Positions 25,210 through 34,211 of a stretch of DNA of 64,000 nt are shown here, piece after piece. The translations under genes and the position numbers were made by a program. Each line of letters opens with the position of its first letter. The stretch's first letter is position 1. Under the pieces are notes generated by a model. It was not told where the DNA came from. It was given only the letters and a program-made list of their open reading frames with translations, and did no database searches. The DNA is from an uncultured Armatimonadota bacterium (lineage in GTDB: Bacteria; Armatimonadota; Fimbriimonadia; Fimbriimonadales; Fimbriimonadaceae): contig CAIYLG010000008.1 of assembly GCA_903927025.1 (NCBI GenBank), forward strand, positions 62,001 to 126,000. The letters are read 5' to 3'.

Positions 25210-25714
25210 CGCTGGCCTCCGTTTCGGGCTGAGCTTCGCGAGCAGCTGCCGTCACCGCAATTAGGGAGGCGAGCCTCTCGCCATCTTCCTTTTGAACCAC
25301 CATCAACATCCGGTCGTGCATATCTCCCACGTGGTCGATTCGAATTCCGTTCGTGATCGCGGTATTCACGATTCCCGCAATCATGCCTTCTTCATCTCGA
25401 ATGCTCACGGCGTGCACCAGCACGATGCTTCGATCGTGCCGCACGGAAAAATGGATTCCCAAGGGTTCGATGGCACCAGCCAATTTATCGGCAACAGGCT
25501 CAGGAACCACAAAAGACATTCCAGAAGGAGTCAGCTTTAGGAAGTCGATGCTGATGCCCACCGCCGCAACGGCAGCGAGAACCTTTAATCGCTCCCCCAT
25601 GACGTTGACAGGGATGCGGGAAACGTGCACCTGGGCAAATCCGTGTCGAACTTCGACACGGCTGACTCCACGCTTCTTTTCAAATTCAGTTTCTGCAACA
25701 AAACCGGTGGACAC
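25199..25714 (-). CDS. Stand-alone protein with two ACT domains, aspartate-kinase regulatory type
   Basis: 171 aa. GISIDFLKLTPSGMSFVVP (about 53-71) is the conserved ACT core found in aspartate kinase regulatory halves (compare GISLFMLNLSPSSTGFAVP in the neighbouring kinase), and a second ACT-like repeat follows (IVNTAITNGIRIDHVGD). There is no kinase domain. Start GTG lies directly after the TAA of the aldo/keto reductase gene, and the stop overlaps the aspartate kinase. I infer a regulatory beta-like subunit that binds the kinase or senses an amino acid independently. Confidence 0.8.
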   Translation of the reverse strand: MSTGFVAETEFEKKRGVSRVEVRHGFAQVHVSRIPVNVMGERLKVLAAVAAVGISIDFLKLTPSGMSFVVPEPVADKLAGAIEPLGIHFSVRHDRSIVLVHAVSIRDEEGMIAGIVNTAITNGIRIDHVGDMHDRMLMVVQKEDGERLASLIAVTAAAREAQPETEASDAN

Positions 25715-26671
25715 TTACGACTCACCCTCCAAAATCTTCTCTGCCTCTTCCCAAACCGAGGCGTCGAATTTAAGACCGCTTGCCTTCACGTTGGTTTCAA
25801 CTTGGGCGGCGCTGGTGGCGCCAATGATCACACTGCTGACCTGTTTCTGACGCAGGCACCAAGCCAGCGCAAACTCGGCGAGGCCGGCACCGTGTTGCTC
25901 AGCGAAGTCTTTCAGGTTCTGAACTCGGGTCAGCGTGCTGTCTTCCATGACTCGAGCCATGAACATGTTGGAGTTGGTGTCGGCGGCACGTGTTCCTGCA
26001 GGGGCTGGCTGACCTGGCTTGTACTTGCCAGTAAGAACACCCTGTGCCAGAGGAGAAAACACAACGTTGCCGAGACCAAACTTCTCGCAGGCCTGAATCA
26101 CACCGCTCTCGATGCTTTTGTTCAGCATGTTGTACTGGGGCTGGTTGCTGACGGGAGGATTGGTGTTCAACTCCTTCGTGGTGTGCACCAAGTCTGTAAT
26201 TTGTTGCGCACTCCACTCGCTGACTCCCCAATACAGCACCTTTCCTGCCTTGACGAGGTCATCAATCGCGCGGGCCGTTTCGTCCAGATCCGTCTCGGAA
26301 TCAAAGCGGTGAAACTGCATCAGGTCGATGTAGTCCAGTTGAAGCCGCTTCAGCGAGTTGTGAACGGATTCGAAAATATGCTTTCGCCCGAGTCCGCGAT
26401 CATTGGGGCGGTCGCTCATCGGGAAGTAGCACTTCGTTGCAATAACCAGTTCCTCCCGCTTGAGTTCCTTTATCGCTTTGCCTAAGGAAAGCTCCGCTTC
26501 ACCGCGGTTGTACACGTCTGCCGTGTCAAAGAAGTTGACGCCAAGATCGAACGATTTCTTAATGATGTCGGACGTCGTTGAGTCGTCGATCGATTTGCCG
26601 TGGGTTAGCCAGCCTCCGACCGAAACTTCGCTTACCTTGACATTGAATCGTCCCAGCTTTCGATAGTTCAC
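25715..26671 (-). CDS. Aldo/keto reductase, potassium-channel beta-subunit-like group
   Basis: 318 aa TIM-barrel oxidoreductase using NADPH. The catalytic residues are visible: D and Y in FFDTADVYNRGEAE (about 47-60), K in ATKCYFPM, and H in LMQFHRFD. GVSEWSAQQI, NQPQYNMLN and the C-terminal VIIGATS cofactor pocket all fit. Substrate cannot be deduced; leads the aspartate kinase-folP cluster. Confidence 0.93.
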   Translation of the reverse strand: MNYRKLGRFNVKVSEVSVGGWLTHGKSIDDSTTSDIIKKSFDLGVNFFDTADVYNRGEAELSLGKAIKELKREELVIATKCYFPMSDRPNDRGLGRKHIFESVHNSLKRLQLDYIDLMQFHRFDSETDLDETARAIDDLVKAGKVLYWGVSEWSAQQITDLVHTTKELNTNPPVSNQPQYNMLNKSIESGVIQACEKFGLGNVVFSPLAQGVLTGKYKPGQPAPAGTRAADTNSNMFMARVMEDSTLTRVQNLKDFAEQHGAGLAEFALAWCLRQKQVSSVIIGATSAAQVETNVKASGLKFDASVWEEAEKILEGES

Positions 26672-26733
26672 CCTAAGAGGGTACCCCCGCAGGTTCAGTT
26701 CCCTCGTTTGGGAGCCACTCTCTCGGTTCCTAC

Positions 26734-28671
26734 TTACAGAATCTTGAACAAGATCCCATGCTTGAACCCCTTGTCTGGAGCAATGAGATGCTGAGCCACC
26801 GCGTCAGAAAGAAGCACCATCCATTTGTCCTGCCAGTTCTCTAGCATCGCCTTACGTTCTGTGTCCGAAAACGGCACTGGATCCCCGCTTAGACCCATCG
26901 CGGCAACCCACTTCTTGACGAAGCCAGCATCTTTCACCACGCCACTTGTGCTGATATAGATGTGAGTAAAGCCAAGCTTTTTCATCGCATCAGAATATTC
27001 CGCACCCGTGTTGAGGCTGTCGTACGGAATAATCTGCGAGTGTGGAGGATTGGCCCAGACGTACGGCACGTCAAGGAACGAGCCAAACACTTCGTCGTAG
27101 AGGGCGACTTTGCCATTTTGGACTTCCTTGTTGATAGCCTGGCTGGCTTCATAGAACGCCACAGTTTGAGTCTGATAGTCCTCAAGCGAAACCTTTCCGA
27201 ATGCAGCTTGGCTCTGCACTTGGAACCGTTGATCGTAAACTAGATAGAGCGAATAGGCAGCCTGAATACCGATAACAGCCGCGAGCGCGGCGCCGGCCTT
27301 CAGGCGCTTGATCGCACCGCCTCCCAAAACGGCAAGAGGAACGCAAAGCGGTACCACATAGCGACTTTGTTGACTCAAGAAGAACCACATCAACATGCTG
27401 ACTAGCGCCACACCGAGTACAGCACCTTCAAAGGCGCCTGCTGCCCCAGAGATGGCCCACAGAAGTGCGATCGCCAAGACCGCACATCCAATAGCTCCAA
27501 GGGGTGTTCCGTTCCCCTTCTCCTCTTGGGGATTCACATATCGACCAGGCTGATAGGCGAGTCCTAAAATCGCGTTGCCGAGTTCGGTTGGCTTGTGCCG
27601 TGTCTCAACCGTGCCCGCACCAAAGTTCTGTTGCTCGTTGCGATAGGCATCTGCACGTCGCTGATCCCAGTTCTTGCCGCCCAGTTTCTCAAAGAAGAAC
27701 GGATAGACGGGATTTCCGGTTAGAATCGCCGTCTTGAGGTACCAGGGCCCCGCGATGGCCATCGCAACAAGCCCAACGAGTACGGCCGACTTAAACCCTT
27801 CCCCTGCCTGCTTTCGGAGACCGAGTACGACCACCAAAATCACGCCCACGATGGCGATCGTCTGAAGTCCGGTGTACTTGGTGCCAGCCGCAAAACCCAA
27901 GCAGATCGCCGACAGCCACAGGCTCGAGCGATCCTCCCGAGTTGACACAAACCGTGCCGCATACAAAATCCCGAGTCCAGCAAACAGGCCGTGCGGAACA
28001 TCAATGTAGCCAGTGCCGCTTTCCCACAAAACGACAGGCACGGTCGCAAACGCCAGTGCAGACCACCACCCAGCTAAGTCGCCATATTTGGACCGGCCGA
28101 ACCCAAACAGTGCAATCAATCCAAAAATGAAAAACGCGAGCGTAAAGGCCTTGGCTCCACTCGGCCCGCCCCAAGTTAGCCCCCACAGGAATAGGTCCTC
28201 GACCGTGAATGGGAAATTGCTGTGATGGATGTATGGGATGTACTGAATCTGCCCAGCCTGCATCCAGAGCTTTGGGACCGCAAGGTGATACGCCAGCGTG
28301 TCCCAGTCAAGGGTGTCGCTCGGCGCGAGCACACCAACCAAGGCAAAGAAGACGCCAATTCCAATCGCGAGGGGAAAAAGGAGAGCCATTCCGACTGGCT
28401 TGGCAACCTTGAACTTGCCGGCGGAAAAGCTCTGGACAACAGGCATAAAGCCAGCAACCGCGATAAGGCCAACCACCGCCAGCCCCCATTTGAATCCGCC
28501 CGGGATCAATCCAATAAAAAGTGTGAGGAGCCCTAGAGCCCCAAGACCCACCAATCCATGCAGCCCAGTCGCCTCGGCGCCGTCTAAGTCCTTGGTAAGT
28601 CGGCTCAGCAAAAACTGACCCACCCCCATCGCGCCTATCGCGAACAGAAAGGTGATCAGCACTCCAGCCAT
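26734..28671 (-). CDS. Multi-pass membrane protein, GT-C (family 39-like) glycosyltransferase candidate
   Basis: 645 aa from the ATG giving MAGVLITFLFAIGAMG; the track start is 56 codons too far upstream, within the rpsR promoter region. Roughly twelve hydrophobic helices. The first large loop has APSDTLDWDTLAYHLAVPKLWMQ, which resembles the Asp-containing loop of dolichyl-phosphate-mannose protein mannosyltransferase-like enzymes, and a polar C-terminal domain follows. Such enzymes use polyprenyl-phosphate sugars to decorate lipids or proteins. Family level only. Confidence 0.7.
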   Translation of the reverse strand: MAGVLITFLFAIGAMGVGQFLLSRLTKDLDGAEATGLHGLVGLGALGLLTLFIGLIPGGFKWGLAVVGLIAVAGFMPVVQSFSAGKFKVAKPVGMALLFPLAIGIGVFFALVGVLAPSDTLDWDTLAYHLAVPKLWMQAGQIQYIPYIHHSNFPFTVEDLFLWGLTWGGPSGAKAFTLAFFIFGLIALFGFGRSKYGDLAGWWSALAFATVPVVLWESGTGYIDVPHGLFAGLGILYAARFVSTREDRSSLWLSAICLGFAAGTKYTGLQTIAIVGVILVVVLGLRKQAGEGFKSAVLVGLVAMAIAGPWYLKTAILTGNPVYPFFFEKLGGKNWDQRRADAYRNEQQNFGAGTVETRHKPTELGNAILGLAYQPGRYVNPQEEKGNGTPLGAIGCAVLAIALLWAISGAAGAFEGAVLGVALVSMLMWFFLSQQSRYVVPLCVPLAVLGGGAIKRLKAGAALAAVIGIQAAYSLYLVYDQRFQVQSQAAFGKVSLEDYQTQTVAFYEASQAINKEVQNGKVALYDEVFGSFLDVPYVWANPPHSQIIPYDSLNTGAEYSDAMKKLGFTHIYISTSGVVKDAGFVKKWVAAMGLSGDPVPFSDTERKAMLENWQDKWMVLLSDAVAQHLIAPDKGFKHGILFKIL

Positions 28672-28727
28672 GGGTGCATTATGGCAAACACGGCGGCAAC
28701 CCGATGAAAGAGGCTGCAATCCTGTGC

Positions 28728-28733
28728 TATACT
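28728..28733 (+). promoter_or_regulatory. Possible -10 element of the rpsR promoter
   Basis: TATACT lies 47 nt before the rpsR ATG in the 109-bp gap between divergent genes. No good -35 is seen at the expected distance. The leader also holds a short GGCGA/TCGCC hairpin. Confidence 0.3.
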
Positions 28734-28780
28734 TGCCAGTCGGCGAGAGAAATCGCCCGCCCCCAAGTTTTGGAATAGAG

Positions 28781-29206
28781 ATGAGCGAAGAGACACAGAG
28801 ACCGCAGCGCGCAGATAACGGCAACGACCGACTTGCCATTCCCCGCGCAGATAAAGACGCCGCCGAAGGCGGTCAGCGCCTGCGAGGCAAGCGACGACGC
28901 AAAGTCAGCTACCTCACAGCCAATAAGATTTATTACGTCGACTACAAGGAAGTAAATATCCTGCGACGCTTCCTGAATGATCGAGGCAAGATCCTGCCAA
29001 GCCGACAGAGTGGAAACACCGCCGGCCAGCAGCGAATGATCTCCGAGGCCATTCGACGAGCTCGTGAGATGGCCCTCCTCCCATTCGCCGTTCAGGAAAT
29101 GGGTTCGGACCGACGAGAGTTTGGCGCACGCCGCGAGCGATACGCTCCGCGAAACAACGACCAGCAGCAGTCAGCTCCAGCTCAGGCACCAGCCGACAAA
29201 GAGTAG
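28781..29206 (+). CDS. rpsR: 30S ribosomal protein S18 with extended tails
   Basis: 141 aa. The S18 core is unmistakable: KVSYLTANKIYYVDYKEVNILRRFL, then LPSRQSGNTAGQQRMISEAIRRAREMALLPF. It binds 16S rRNA next to S6 on the small-subunit platform. Most bacterial S18 are 75-90 aa; here about 40 residues of charged N-terminal tail and about 35 of Gln/Ala/Arg-rich C-terminal tail are added, both of low complexity. The ATG at MSEETQRP follows the leader, whereas the track ORF starts 43 codons too early. rpsF, ssb and rplI, usual neighbours, are absent; the gene is alone with its own terminator. Confidence 0.96.
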   Translation: MSEETQRPQRADNGNDRLAIPRADKDAAEGGQRLRGKRRRKVSYLTANKIYYVDYKEVNILRRFLNDRGKILPSRQSGNTAGQQRMISEAIRRAREMALLPFAVQEMGSDRREFGARRERYAPRNNDQQQSAPAQAPADKE

Positions 29207-29220
29207 TCTCAACTGAATTG

Positions 29221-29258
29221 AAAAGGGTCCATCCGATTTTCGGATGGACCCTTTTTTT
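29221..29258 (+). terminator. Intrinsic terminator of rpsR
   Basis: A perfect stem AGGGTCCATCCGA / TCGGATGGACCCT with a 3-nt loop followed by seven T, 15 nt after the rpsR stop. Confidence 0.95.
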
Positions 29259-29280
29259 GCATCAAGATGCTCCGGACATC

Positions 29281-29475
29281 CCAAAAGGGCAGCGTCAGCG
29301 TAGCCGAGGCTGGTCGCCTCTGCGGCTAACTTCGTTCCGCATTGGCCCCAACCGGCCAAAATCCCAAAGGGATTGCTTCCGCGTAGCGAAGGTTTGCCGC
29401 TCCTGCGGCTAACCTGGAATCACACCAACGGCCGCGGCCCAAATCCCAAAGGGGTTGCTTACGCACGCGGCCATC
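29281..29475. repeat. About 83-bp imperfect direct repeats, non-coding
   Basis: Between the rpsR terminator and the kdsD stop, GCGTAGC...CTGCGGCTAAC...ATCCCAAAGGGATTGCTT recurs with a period of about 83 bp (GCGTAGC at 29298 and 29381; ATCCCAAAGG at 29361 and 29443). Each unit contains short inverted repeats such as GCCGAGG/CCTCTGCGGC. No open frame of quality runs through it. Confidence 0.65.
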
Positions 29476-29510
29476 CTAGCTAACTCGGGCCCATGGCGTT
29501 TCGCGACCCG

Positions 29511-30497
29511 CTACCCTGACGTTTCTTCACGACCCGCAAGCGGCTTAACCTGGCGCAACAGATCCTTAAGCGTCAGCACTCCGATCACGCGGCCATCCTC
29601 AACAACCGGAAAGTCACCAGCCTTACGTTCCATCTTTCTGAAGCGTGCTAGGGCTTGATCGGCCGGCAAATCCGGCTCGATCGTATATGCCTTGGTATTC
29701 ATAAACGACTGCGCCTTAGCATGGAGACCATCCGGGTGGTTGACGATATAGCGTCGCAAGTCCCCGTCGCTGATGAGGCCCAGAAGATGCTGGTCTTCAT
29801 TGACGATACAGGCCGCACCCACCGGCGCTGAGGAAATGGCTGCCATCACTTCCAACACATCCGCCTCTGGTCCCACAACCGCGATCTCCTCGTAAGGAAC
29901 CATGAGGGACCTCACCGGAGTCAGCTGCTTGCCCAAGGAACCCTTTGGATGCCGTTCGTGGAAATCCTTGGGGGTAAATCCGCGCCTGTCCATAACGCAA
30001 ATGGCCAGTGCATCACTCAGCGCCAACATAACAGTCGTGCTGGTGGTAGGTGCAAGCTTATGGGAACACGCCTCCTTCGTCACGTGAGTGTTGAGACTAA
30101 TGGCAGACTGCTTCGCTGCTGTGCTCTCCGGATTGCCGGTGATAAGGATCACCTTTGCGCCAAGGAGGTGAATCGGTTCAAACAGGTGAAGAATCTCGTC
30201 TGTCTCACCGCTATGGCTGTACATCAGCACGATATCGTCTCCCGTCACCATACCGAGGTCTCCATGGACCGCCTCAGCGGCATGAAGGAAAAGACTGGGA
30301 GTGCCGGTGCTGCTTAGGGTTGCCGCCATCTTCTTAGCGATATGGCCAGACTTGCCCACGCCACAGGTAACCACTCGACCGACGCACTCAAAAATGAGGT
30401 TTACCGCTTGATCAAAGGAATCATCTAGCTGGTCGGCACAAGCCGTGATGGCCGCCGACTCCATTGCCAGCACCCTGCGTCCCGTTTCAATGCTCAT
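29511..30497 (-). CDS. kdsD: Arabinose-5-phosphate isomerase (KpsF/GutQ family)
   Basis: 328 aa from the ATG giving MSIETGRRVLAMESAAI; the longer track start overlaps the upstream gene. An N-terminal SIS domain has GVGKSGHIAKKMAATLSSTGTPSLFLHAAEAVHGDLGM and MYSHSGETDE. The central KEACSHKLAPTTSTT is the family's active-site segment, with the HERHPKGSLGK landmark after it. Two CBS domains follow. It converts ribulose-5-P to arabinose-5-P for Kdo synthesis, implying lipopolysaccharide and an outer membrane. Confidence 0.93.
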   Translation of the reverse strand: MSIETGRRVLAMESAAITACADQLDDSFDQAVNLIFECVGRVVTCGVGKSGHIAKKMAATLSSTGTPSLFLHAAEAVHGDLGMVTGDDIVLMYSHSGETDEILHLFEPIHLLGAKVILITGNPESTAAKQSAISLNTHVTKEACSHKLAPTTSTTVMLALSDALAICVMDRRGFTPKDFHERHPKGSLGKQLTPVRSLMVPYEEIAVVGPEADVLEVMAAISSAPVGAACIVNEDQHLLGLISDGDLRRYIVNHPDGLHAKAQSFMNTKAYTIEPDLPADQALARFRKMERKAGDFPVVEDGRVIGVLTLKDLLRQVKPLAGREETSG

Positions 30498-30511
30498 GCT
30501 TGGCAACGATT

Positions 30512-31450
30512 CTACCGCTTGCCCAGAATCGTCTTTCCAAACAGCGAACTGAGCCATTCGACCGACATCTTTGCCGTCTCGTTGCGAGAGTCAATCAGAG
30601 GGTTTGTCTCCACTAAATCCACCCCAACCAGCCGATATGGGCAGTCCTGCAGCGCCAGCGCCTCACAGATGAGTTCGGCTGTCAGATGCGCCTCTCGATA
30701 CGTTAAGCCGCCTCGTACATCGGTTCCGGTTCCAGGTGCCACCTTGGGGTCAACGGCATCGACATCAAACGAGACCCACAGGTTTTTCACCCCGCACTCG
30801 CAATACCACTCATCAATCTGGGCGATCATTTCTTCAACGCCACTACGGTCGATGTGGTGCATCGTGACCGGAAAGCCAGCGAGACGAGACCTTTCTGCAG
30901 GGTCCACGTCCCTAAGCCCAAACCAAGCTGTCGACTTAAGGTCAAGTCGATATTCGGGGCCAAGAGCGTTCAGAAAATCCTGCCACTCCGAGTCGGGCAT
31001 TCCTTCCGTTTCGCTGGGCATTCCTGCGAGCGCAGCCAATGGCATCCCGTGCAGTGCCCCGGTGTCGGATGTTCCAGGAGTGTTGATATCGGCGTGAGCA
31101 TCAATCCAAAGCACTCCAAGGTCTCCCTCAAAGTGCTGAAGCGCCGCACTGATGCCACCCGCCACAATAGTGTGCTCGCCGCCGAGGACCACCGGAATGC
31201 GCCCCTCTCGAAGACTCTCAAGGGCCATCCCTCGCAGCTGGGACACACACCTGAGCATGGGCCTAAAATTCTTAAGTCCCCCTTCTTCTGTGCACTCAGG
31301 CAACGCCTGAACATCCCCGCAGTCGACCACGTTCAGGTCGAGCGCTTCTAGCGCTTCAACAAGCCCTGCAAGCCGAATCGCGGCAGGGCCCAACCGACTG
31401 CCGAGCCTTCTGCCGCACAGATCAAAGGGTGCACCAATGACGTCAATCAC
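30512..31450 (-). CDS. rocF: Arginase/ureohydrolase family protein
   Basis: 312 aa from the GTG giving VIDVIGAPFD; the track extends 8 codons further to another GTG. Metal-binding motifs of arginases are intact: GGEHTIVAGG, WIDAHADINTP, SFDVDAVDP, and GTGTDVRGGLTYRE near the C-terminus. It hydrolyses arginine to ornithine and urea with two Mn ions, assuming the guanidino substrate is arginine; agmatinase-like specificity is less likely from the NTP and length. Divergent from pdxT with a 48-bp gap. Confidence 0.88.
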   Translation of the reverse strand: MIDVIGAPFDLCGRRLGSRLGPAAIRLAGLVEALEALDLNVVDCGDVQALPECTEEGGLKNFRPMLRCVSQLRGMALESLREGRIPVVLGGEHTIVAGGISAALQHFEGDLGVLWIDAHADINTPGTSDTGALHGMPLAALAGMPSETEGMPDSEWQDFLNALGPEYRLDLKSTAWFGLRDVDPAERSRLAGFPVTMHHIDRSGVEEMIAQIDEWYCECGVKNLWVSFDVDAVDPKVAPGTGTDVRGGLTYREAHLTAELICEALALQDCPYRLVGVDLVETNPLIDSRNETAKMSVEWLSSLFGKTILGKR

Positions 31451-31498
31451 GGCCCAGTGTAACCCACTTGCCACTTGGTCGCGGTACCCTCTTTACTC

Positions 31499-32062
31499 AT
31501 GCAAGTTGGCGTCGTCGCGATCCAGGGAGATTTTCAGAAGCATATTGATGCCTTGCAGAGTTGCCGAGAGGGAATCGTGGCAAAGGAAGTCCGGACACCG
31601 GAGGACCTCGCCCAGGTAGAAAGGCTGATCCTGCCAGGCGGAGAAAGCACCACGGTGGGCCTTCTCATGCAGCGCTACGGCCTCGGGGATGCAATTAAGA
31701 AAGCAGCCGACGAAGATATGCCGATTTGGGGCACCTGCATGGGAATGATTCTCATGGCAAGCCGAGTATCCGGTCGCGCCCAGTACACCCTCGACCTACT
31801 GAATATCGAGGTCACAAGAAATGCTTTTGGCGCCCAGGTTCACAGCTTTGAGGATGCCGTTGAGGTCACAGGCTTAGACCAGCCGGTCCTCGGCGTATTC
31901 ATCCGAGCTCCTATCGTCAGCCAAGTCGAAGCTCCGGCAGAGATCTTTGCCCAGTACATGGGAAAGGTCGTCGGTGTGCGGCAAGGAAAGCGGCTGGGAA
32001 CCTCCTTCCATCCTGAACTGACCGACGACCTCCAGCTCCACGAATACTTTCTGAAGCTCTAG
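31499..32062 (+). CDS. pdxT: Pyridoxal 5'-phosphate synthase glutaminase subunit
   Basis: 187 aa class I glutaminase, MQVGVVAIQGDFQKHIDAL at the start. The LPGGESTT oxyanion region, the nucleophile in GTCMGM (Cys at about 80), HSFEDAVEVTG and the catalytic HPE near the C-terminus are all present. It feeds ammonia to PdxS in the DXP-independent B6 pathway. No pdxS lies next to it, which is unusual for the pair. I start at ATG rather than the track's earlier GTG-type start because the family begins here. Confidence 0.95.
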   Translation: MQVGVVAIQGDFQKHIDALQSCREGIVAKEVRTPEDLAQVERLILPGGESTTVGLLMQRYGLGDAIKKAADEDMPIWGTCMGMILMASRVSGRAQYTLDLLNIEVTRNAFGAQVHSFEDAVEVTGLDQPVLGVFIRAPIVSQVEAPAEIFAQYMGKVVGVRQGKRLGTSFHPELTDDLQLHEYFLKL

Positions 32063-32068
32063 ACAGAC

Positions 32069-33121
32069 TTAATCGCTTTGCTCGAGGCGCTTCCCGTTGA
32101 GCAACACTTCATCTTTAATGAGTGGAAGGAGCGCATCAATCGGCACAAACAGCACTCCGTTCTTGTCTAGCAGAGGTCTGGGAAGCTCAATGTTCTTTCC
32201 GTCCAGCCTGGCATCCTTGGACCCGATGAGAAGCCGGATATTCAGGTCAGCACCGTCTACATAAACCGTCCCGTTCGGGCGTCGGTCCACGTCGAGACCA
32301 AACTGCCTGGCTGCAGGATCAAGCGGCACCATCAGGTTTTTCCCTACGCGGTAAGGAAGCGCATCGTCTGGAAACTCCATCAACTTGTCGTGGAAGCTGA
32401 GACGGATGTTGTAGCGATTTTCAAGTTCAATGATGCCTCGCTGACGAACCGGATCACTCATTCGTCGGTCAAGTCGGCTGTTGACCTCCAATCTGGAAGG
32501 CGGCGCTGAAGGCCCCGACTGAATCGTGACTGACTCGTTAATTAGAGCCCCGATTCTCTCTCCCTGTTTGACCACCAGGTTGGTGTCCCTGTCCCGGTCA
32601 TTCTGAGCTGCAATTGACCCAACGATGGTTCCAAGAATCGTCCCCGTGATCCGTCGATGGAAGATTGAGCCAACGATGAATCCTCCCACCGCCCCACCAA
32701 TGACATCGCTTTGCTGCTTTCGAACATCCTGCTTGGCAACCATACGGCCGTCCCCATCTCGTGTGAGATACCGATTATCTAAAGGCAACGGTGAGGCATC
32801 CAATAACACTCGGGTGTGATCTGGAAGGATGATATGGTGAAATCTCAAATCCATGCTGGAGGAGCGGTTTCCTCGGGCAACGTGGATTCTTTCGATCGTT
32901 CCCTCTAGCTCGGTTCCCTTTGGAACGAGATCCGTGTCCCGGACTTTTACGAAGAATGTGTCGCCAGGGCGATTCTCCTTGAGCGTGAGGCTAGATTCAA
33001 ACTCGACAGGCAGAATCATGTCTCGCCGAAGTGTAAGGGTGTCCGCTGATGCGACCAAGGGGAGAATGCCAAACAAGGCAAAACCAGCTACGTTCCGTGC
33101 AATCGAAAAGGCGTTACGCAT
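32069..33121 (-). CDS. Secreted protein with copper amine oxidase N-terminal-like stalk domain
   Basis: 350 aa with signal peptide MRNAFSIARNVAGFALFGILPLVASA. A middle Gly-rich stretch GGAVGGFIVGSIFHRRITGTILGTIVGSIAA resembles a glycine-zipper outer-membrane insertion (about 140-170). The C-terminus carries stalk-type repeats (LMVPLDPAARQFGLDV...TVYVDGADLNIRL; LFVPIDALLPLI...VLLNGKRL), typical of Cu_amine_oxidN1 modules in envelope proteins. It ends the aroK-ribD operon, 55 bp after ribD. Role unknown. Confidence 0.75.
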   Translation of the reverse strand: MRNAFSIARNVAGFALFGILPLVASADTLTLRRDMILPVEFESSLTLKENRPGDTFFVKVRDTDLVPKGTELEGTIERIHVARGNRSSSMDLRFHHIILPDHTRVLLDASPLPLDNRYLTRDGDGRMVAKQDVRKQQSDVIGGAVGGFIVGSIFHRRITGTILGTIVGSIAAQNDRDRDTNLVVKQGERIGALINESVTIQSGPSAPPSRLEVNSRLDRRMSDPVRQRGIIELENRYNIRLSFHDKLMEFPDDALPYRVGKNLMVPLDPAARQFGLDVDRRPNGTVYVDGADLNIRLLIGSKDARLDGKNIELPRPLLDKNGVLFVPIDALLPLIKDEVLLNGKRLEQSD

Positions 33122-33176
33122 TTATCAATCCTCTCAAAGAGTTCTATCTCTTCGTACGCCAATTGAGTTTCCAAAT

Positions 33177-34211
33177 TCAGGGTCTCAGCGAGATCTGAAT
33201 GTCACCTTGGAGCCTTCTAACGCGGGTGACTGAGAGTGAAGGGGCGTCCGTGATCGAAGCCAGACCAGGAAGTTCGGCCCAATTGGGACCCGCCCCCAGG
33301 ACCTTCGCCCCTAAAAACAGTTCAACCTTGTCGAACAGTCGCGCCTTAAGGAACTGACTCAGGGTCAGAGCGCCACCCTCTACCAACACACCGTTGATTC
33401 CCTGTTCGAACAATGCCGCCGCAAGCTCGTGGACATCAAAGCCCTCTGAACCGTATGCGACACCTAGATGACCGCGAGTGAGGTGAATCGTCGGTGCCGA
33501 AGCATCGAAGACCTTCCAATGGGATCCCAATTTGCCCAGTGGATCCAGAACGATGCGAACCGGTTGATTCTTCACACCCGGTATGCGTGCGGTCAGTTGA
33601 GGGTCATCCATTTCCACCGTTCGCCGTCCTACGAGAACAGCACCACAAAGTGCCCTCAGTCGATGCCCTTCACGGCGCGCAGCTGGCCCGGTGATCCACT
33701 TGCTTTCCCCATTGGGAAGGGCGGTGCGTCCATCAAGGCTTGAAGCAGCCTTCAGCACGATGTGGGGCCGTCGCTTCTCCATCGCCAGCAGGAACTGTGT
33801 ATTCGCTGCCGCCGCCTCGTCCTGAAGGACACCTGATTCAACCTCTATTCCCGCCGCACGGAGCTTATCTAGTCCTCCCATCGCCTTCGGGTTGGGATCC
33901 AAACACGCGACGACCACTCGGCGAACCCCCGCATGAATGAGGGCATCGGCACAGGGAGGTGTTCGACCAAAGTGAGTGCACGGCTCCAGCGTCACGTAGG
34001 CAGCCGCACCTCGTGCAGCCTCCCCAGCGACCTTGAGTGCCTCAGCTTCTGCATGAAGTCCACCGGCGAAGTGGTGGTACCCCTCACCGACAATTTGATC
34101 CCCCTGGCATATGACGCAGCCTACATGGGGGTTGGGAGCGGGAAAGCCTCGGCGAGAAATTTCAATCGCCCGACGCATGAACCGAGCGTCAAGATTGCGA
34201 TCAGCTGCCAT
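33177..34211 (-). CDS. ribD: Riboflavin biosynthesis deaminase/reductase
   Basis: 344 aa from the ATG giving MAADRNLDARFMRRAI. The deaminase half has NPHVGCVI, the zinc ligands in HAEAEAL and LEPCTHFGRTPPC; the reductase half starts around 150 with KAASSLDGRTALPNGESKWITG and has VLVGRRTVEMDDPQLTAR. It carries out deamination and side-chain reduction of the pyrimidine intermediate. It overlaps the preceding membrane-protein gene by 11 bp. ribE, ribB/A and ribH are not nearby and no FMN riboswitch is visible. Confidence 0.96.
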   Translation of the reverse strand: MAADRNLDARFMRRAIEISRRGFPAPNPHVGCVICQGDQIVGEGYHHFAGGLHAEAEALKVAGEAARGAAAYVTLEPCTHFGRTPPCADALIHAGVRRVVVACLDPNPKAMGGLDKLRAAGIEVESGVLQDEAAAANTQFLLAMEKRRPHIVLKAASSLDGRTALPNGESKWITGPAARREGHRLRALCGAVLVGRRTVEMDDPQLTARIPGVKNQPVRIVLDPLGKLGSHWKVFDASAPTIHLTRGHLGVAYGSEGFDVHELAAALFEQGINGVLVEGGALTLSQFLKARLFDKVELFLGAKVLGAGPNWAELPGLASITDAPSLSVTRVRRLQGDIQISLRP

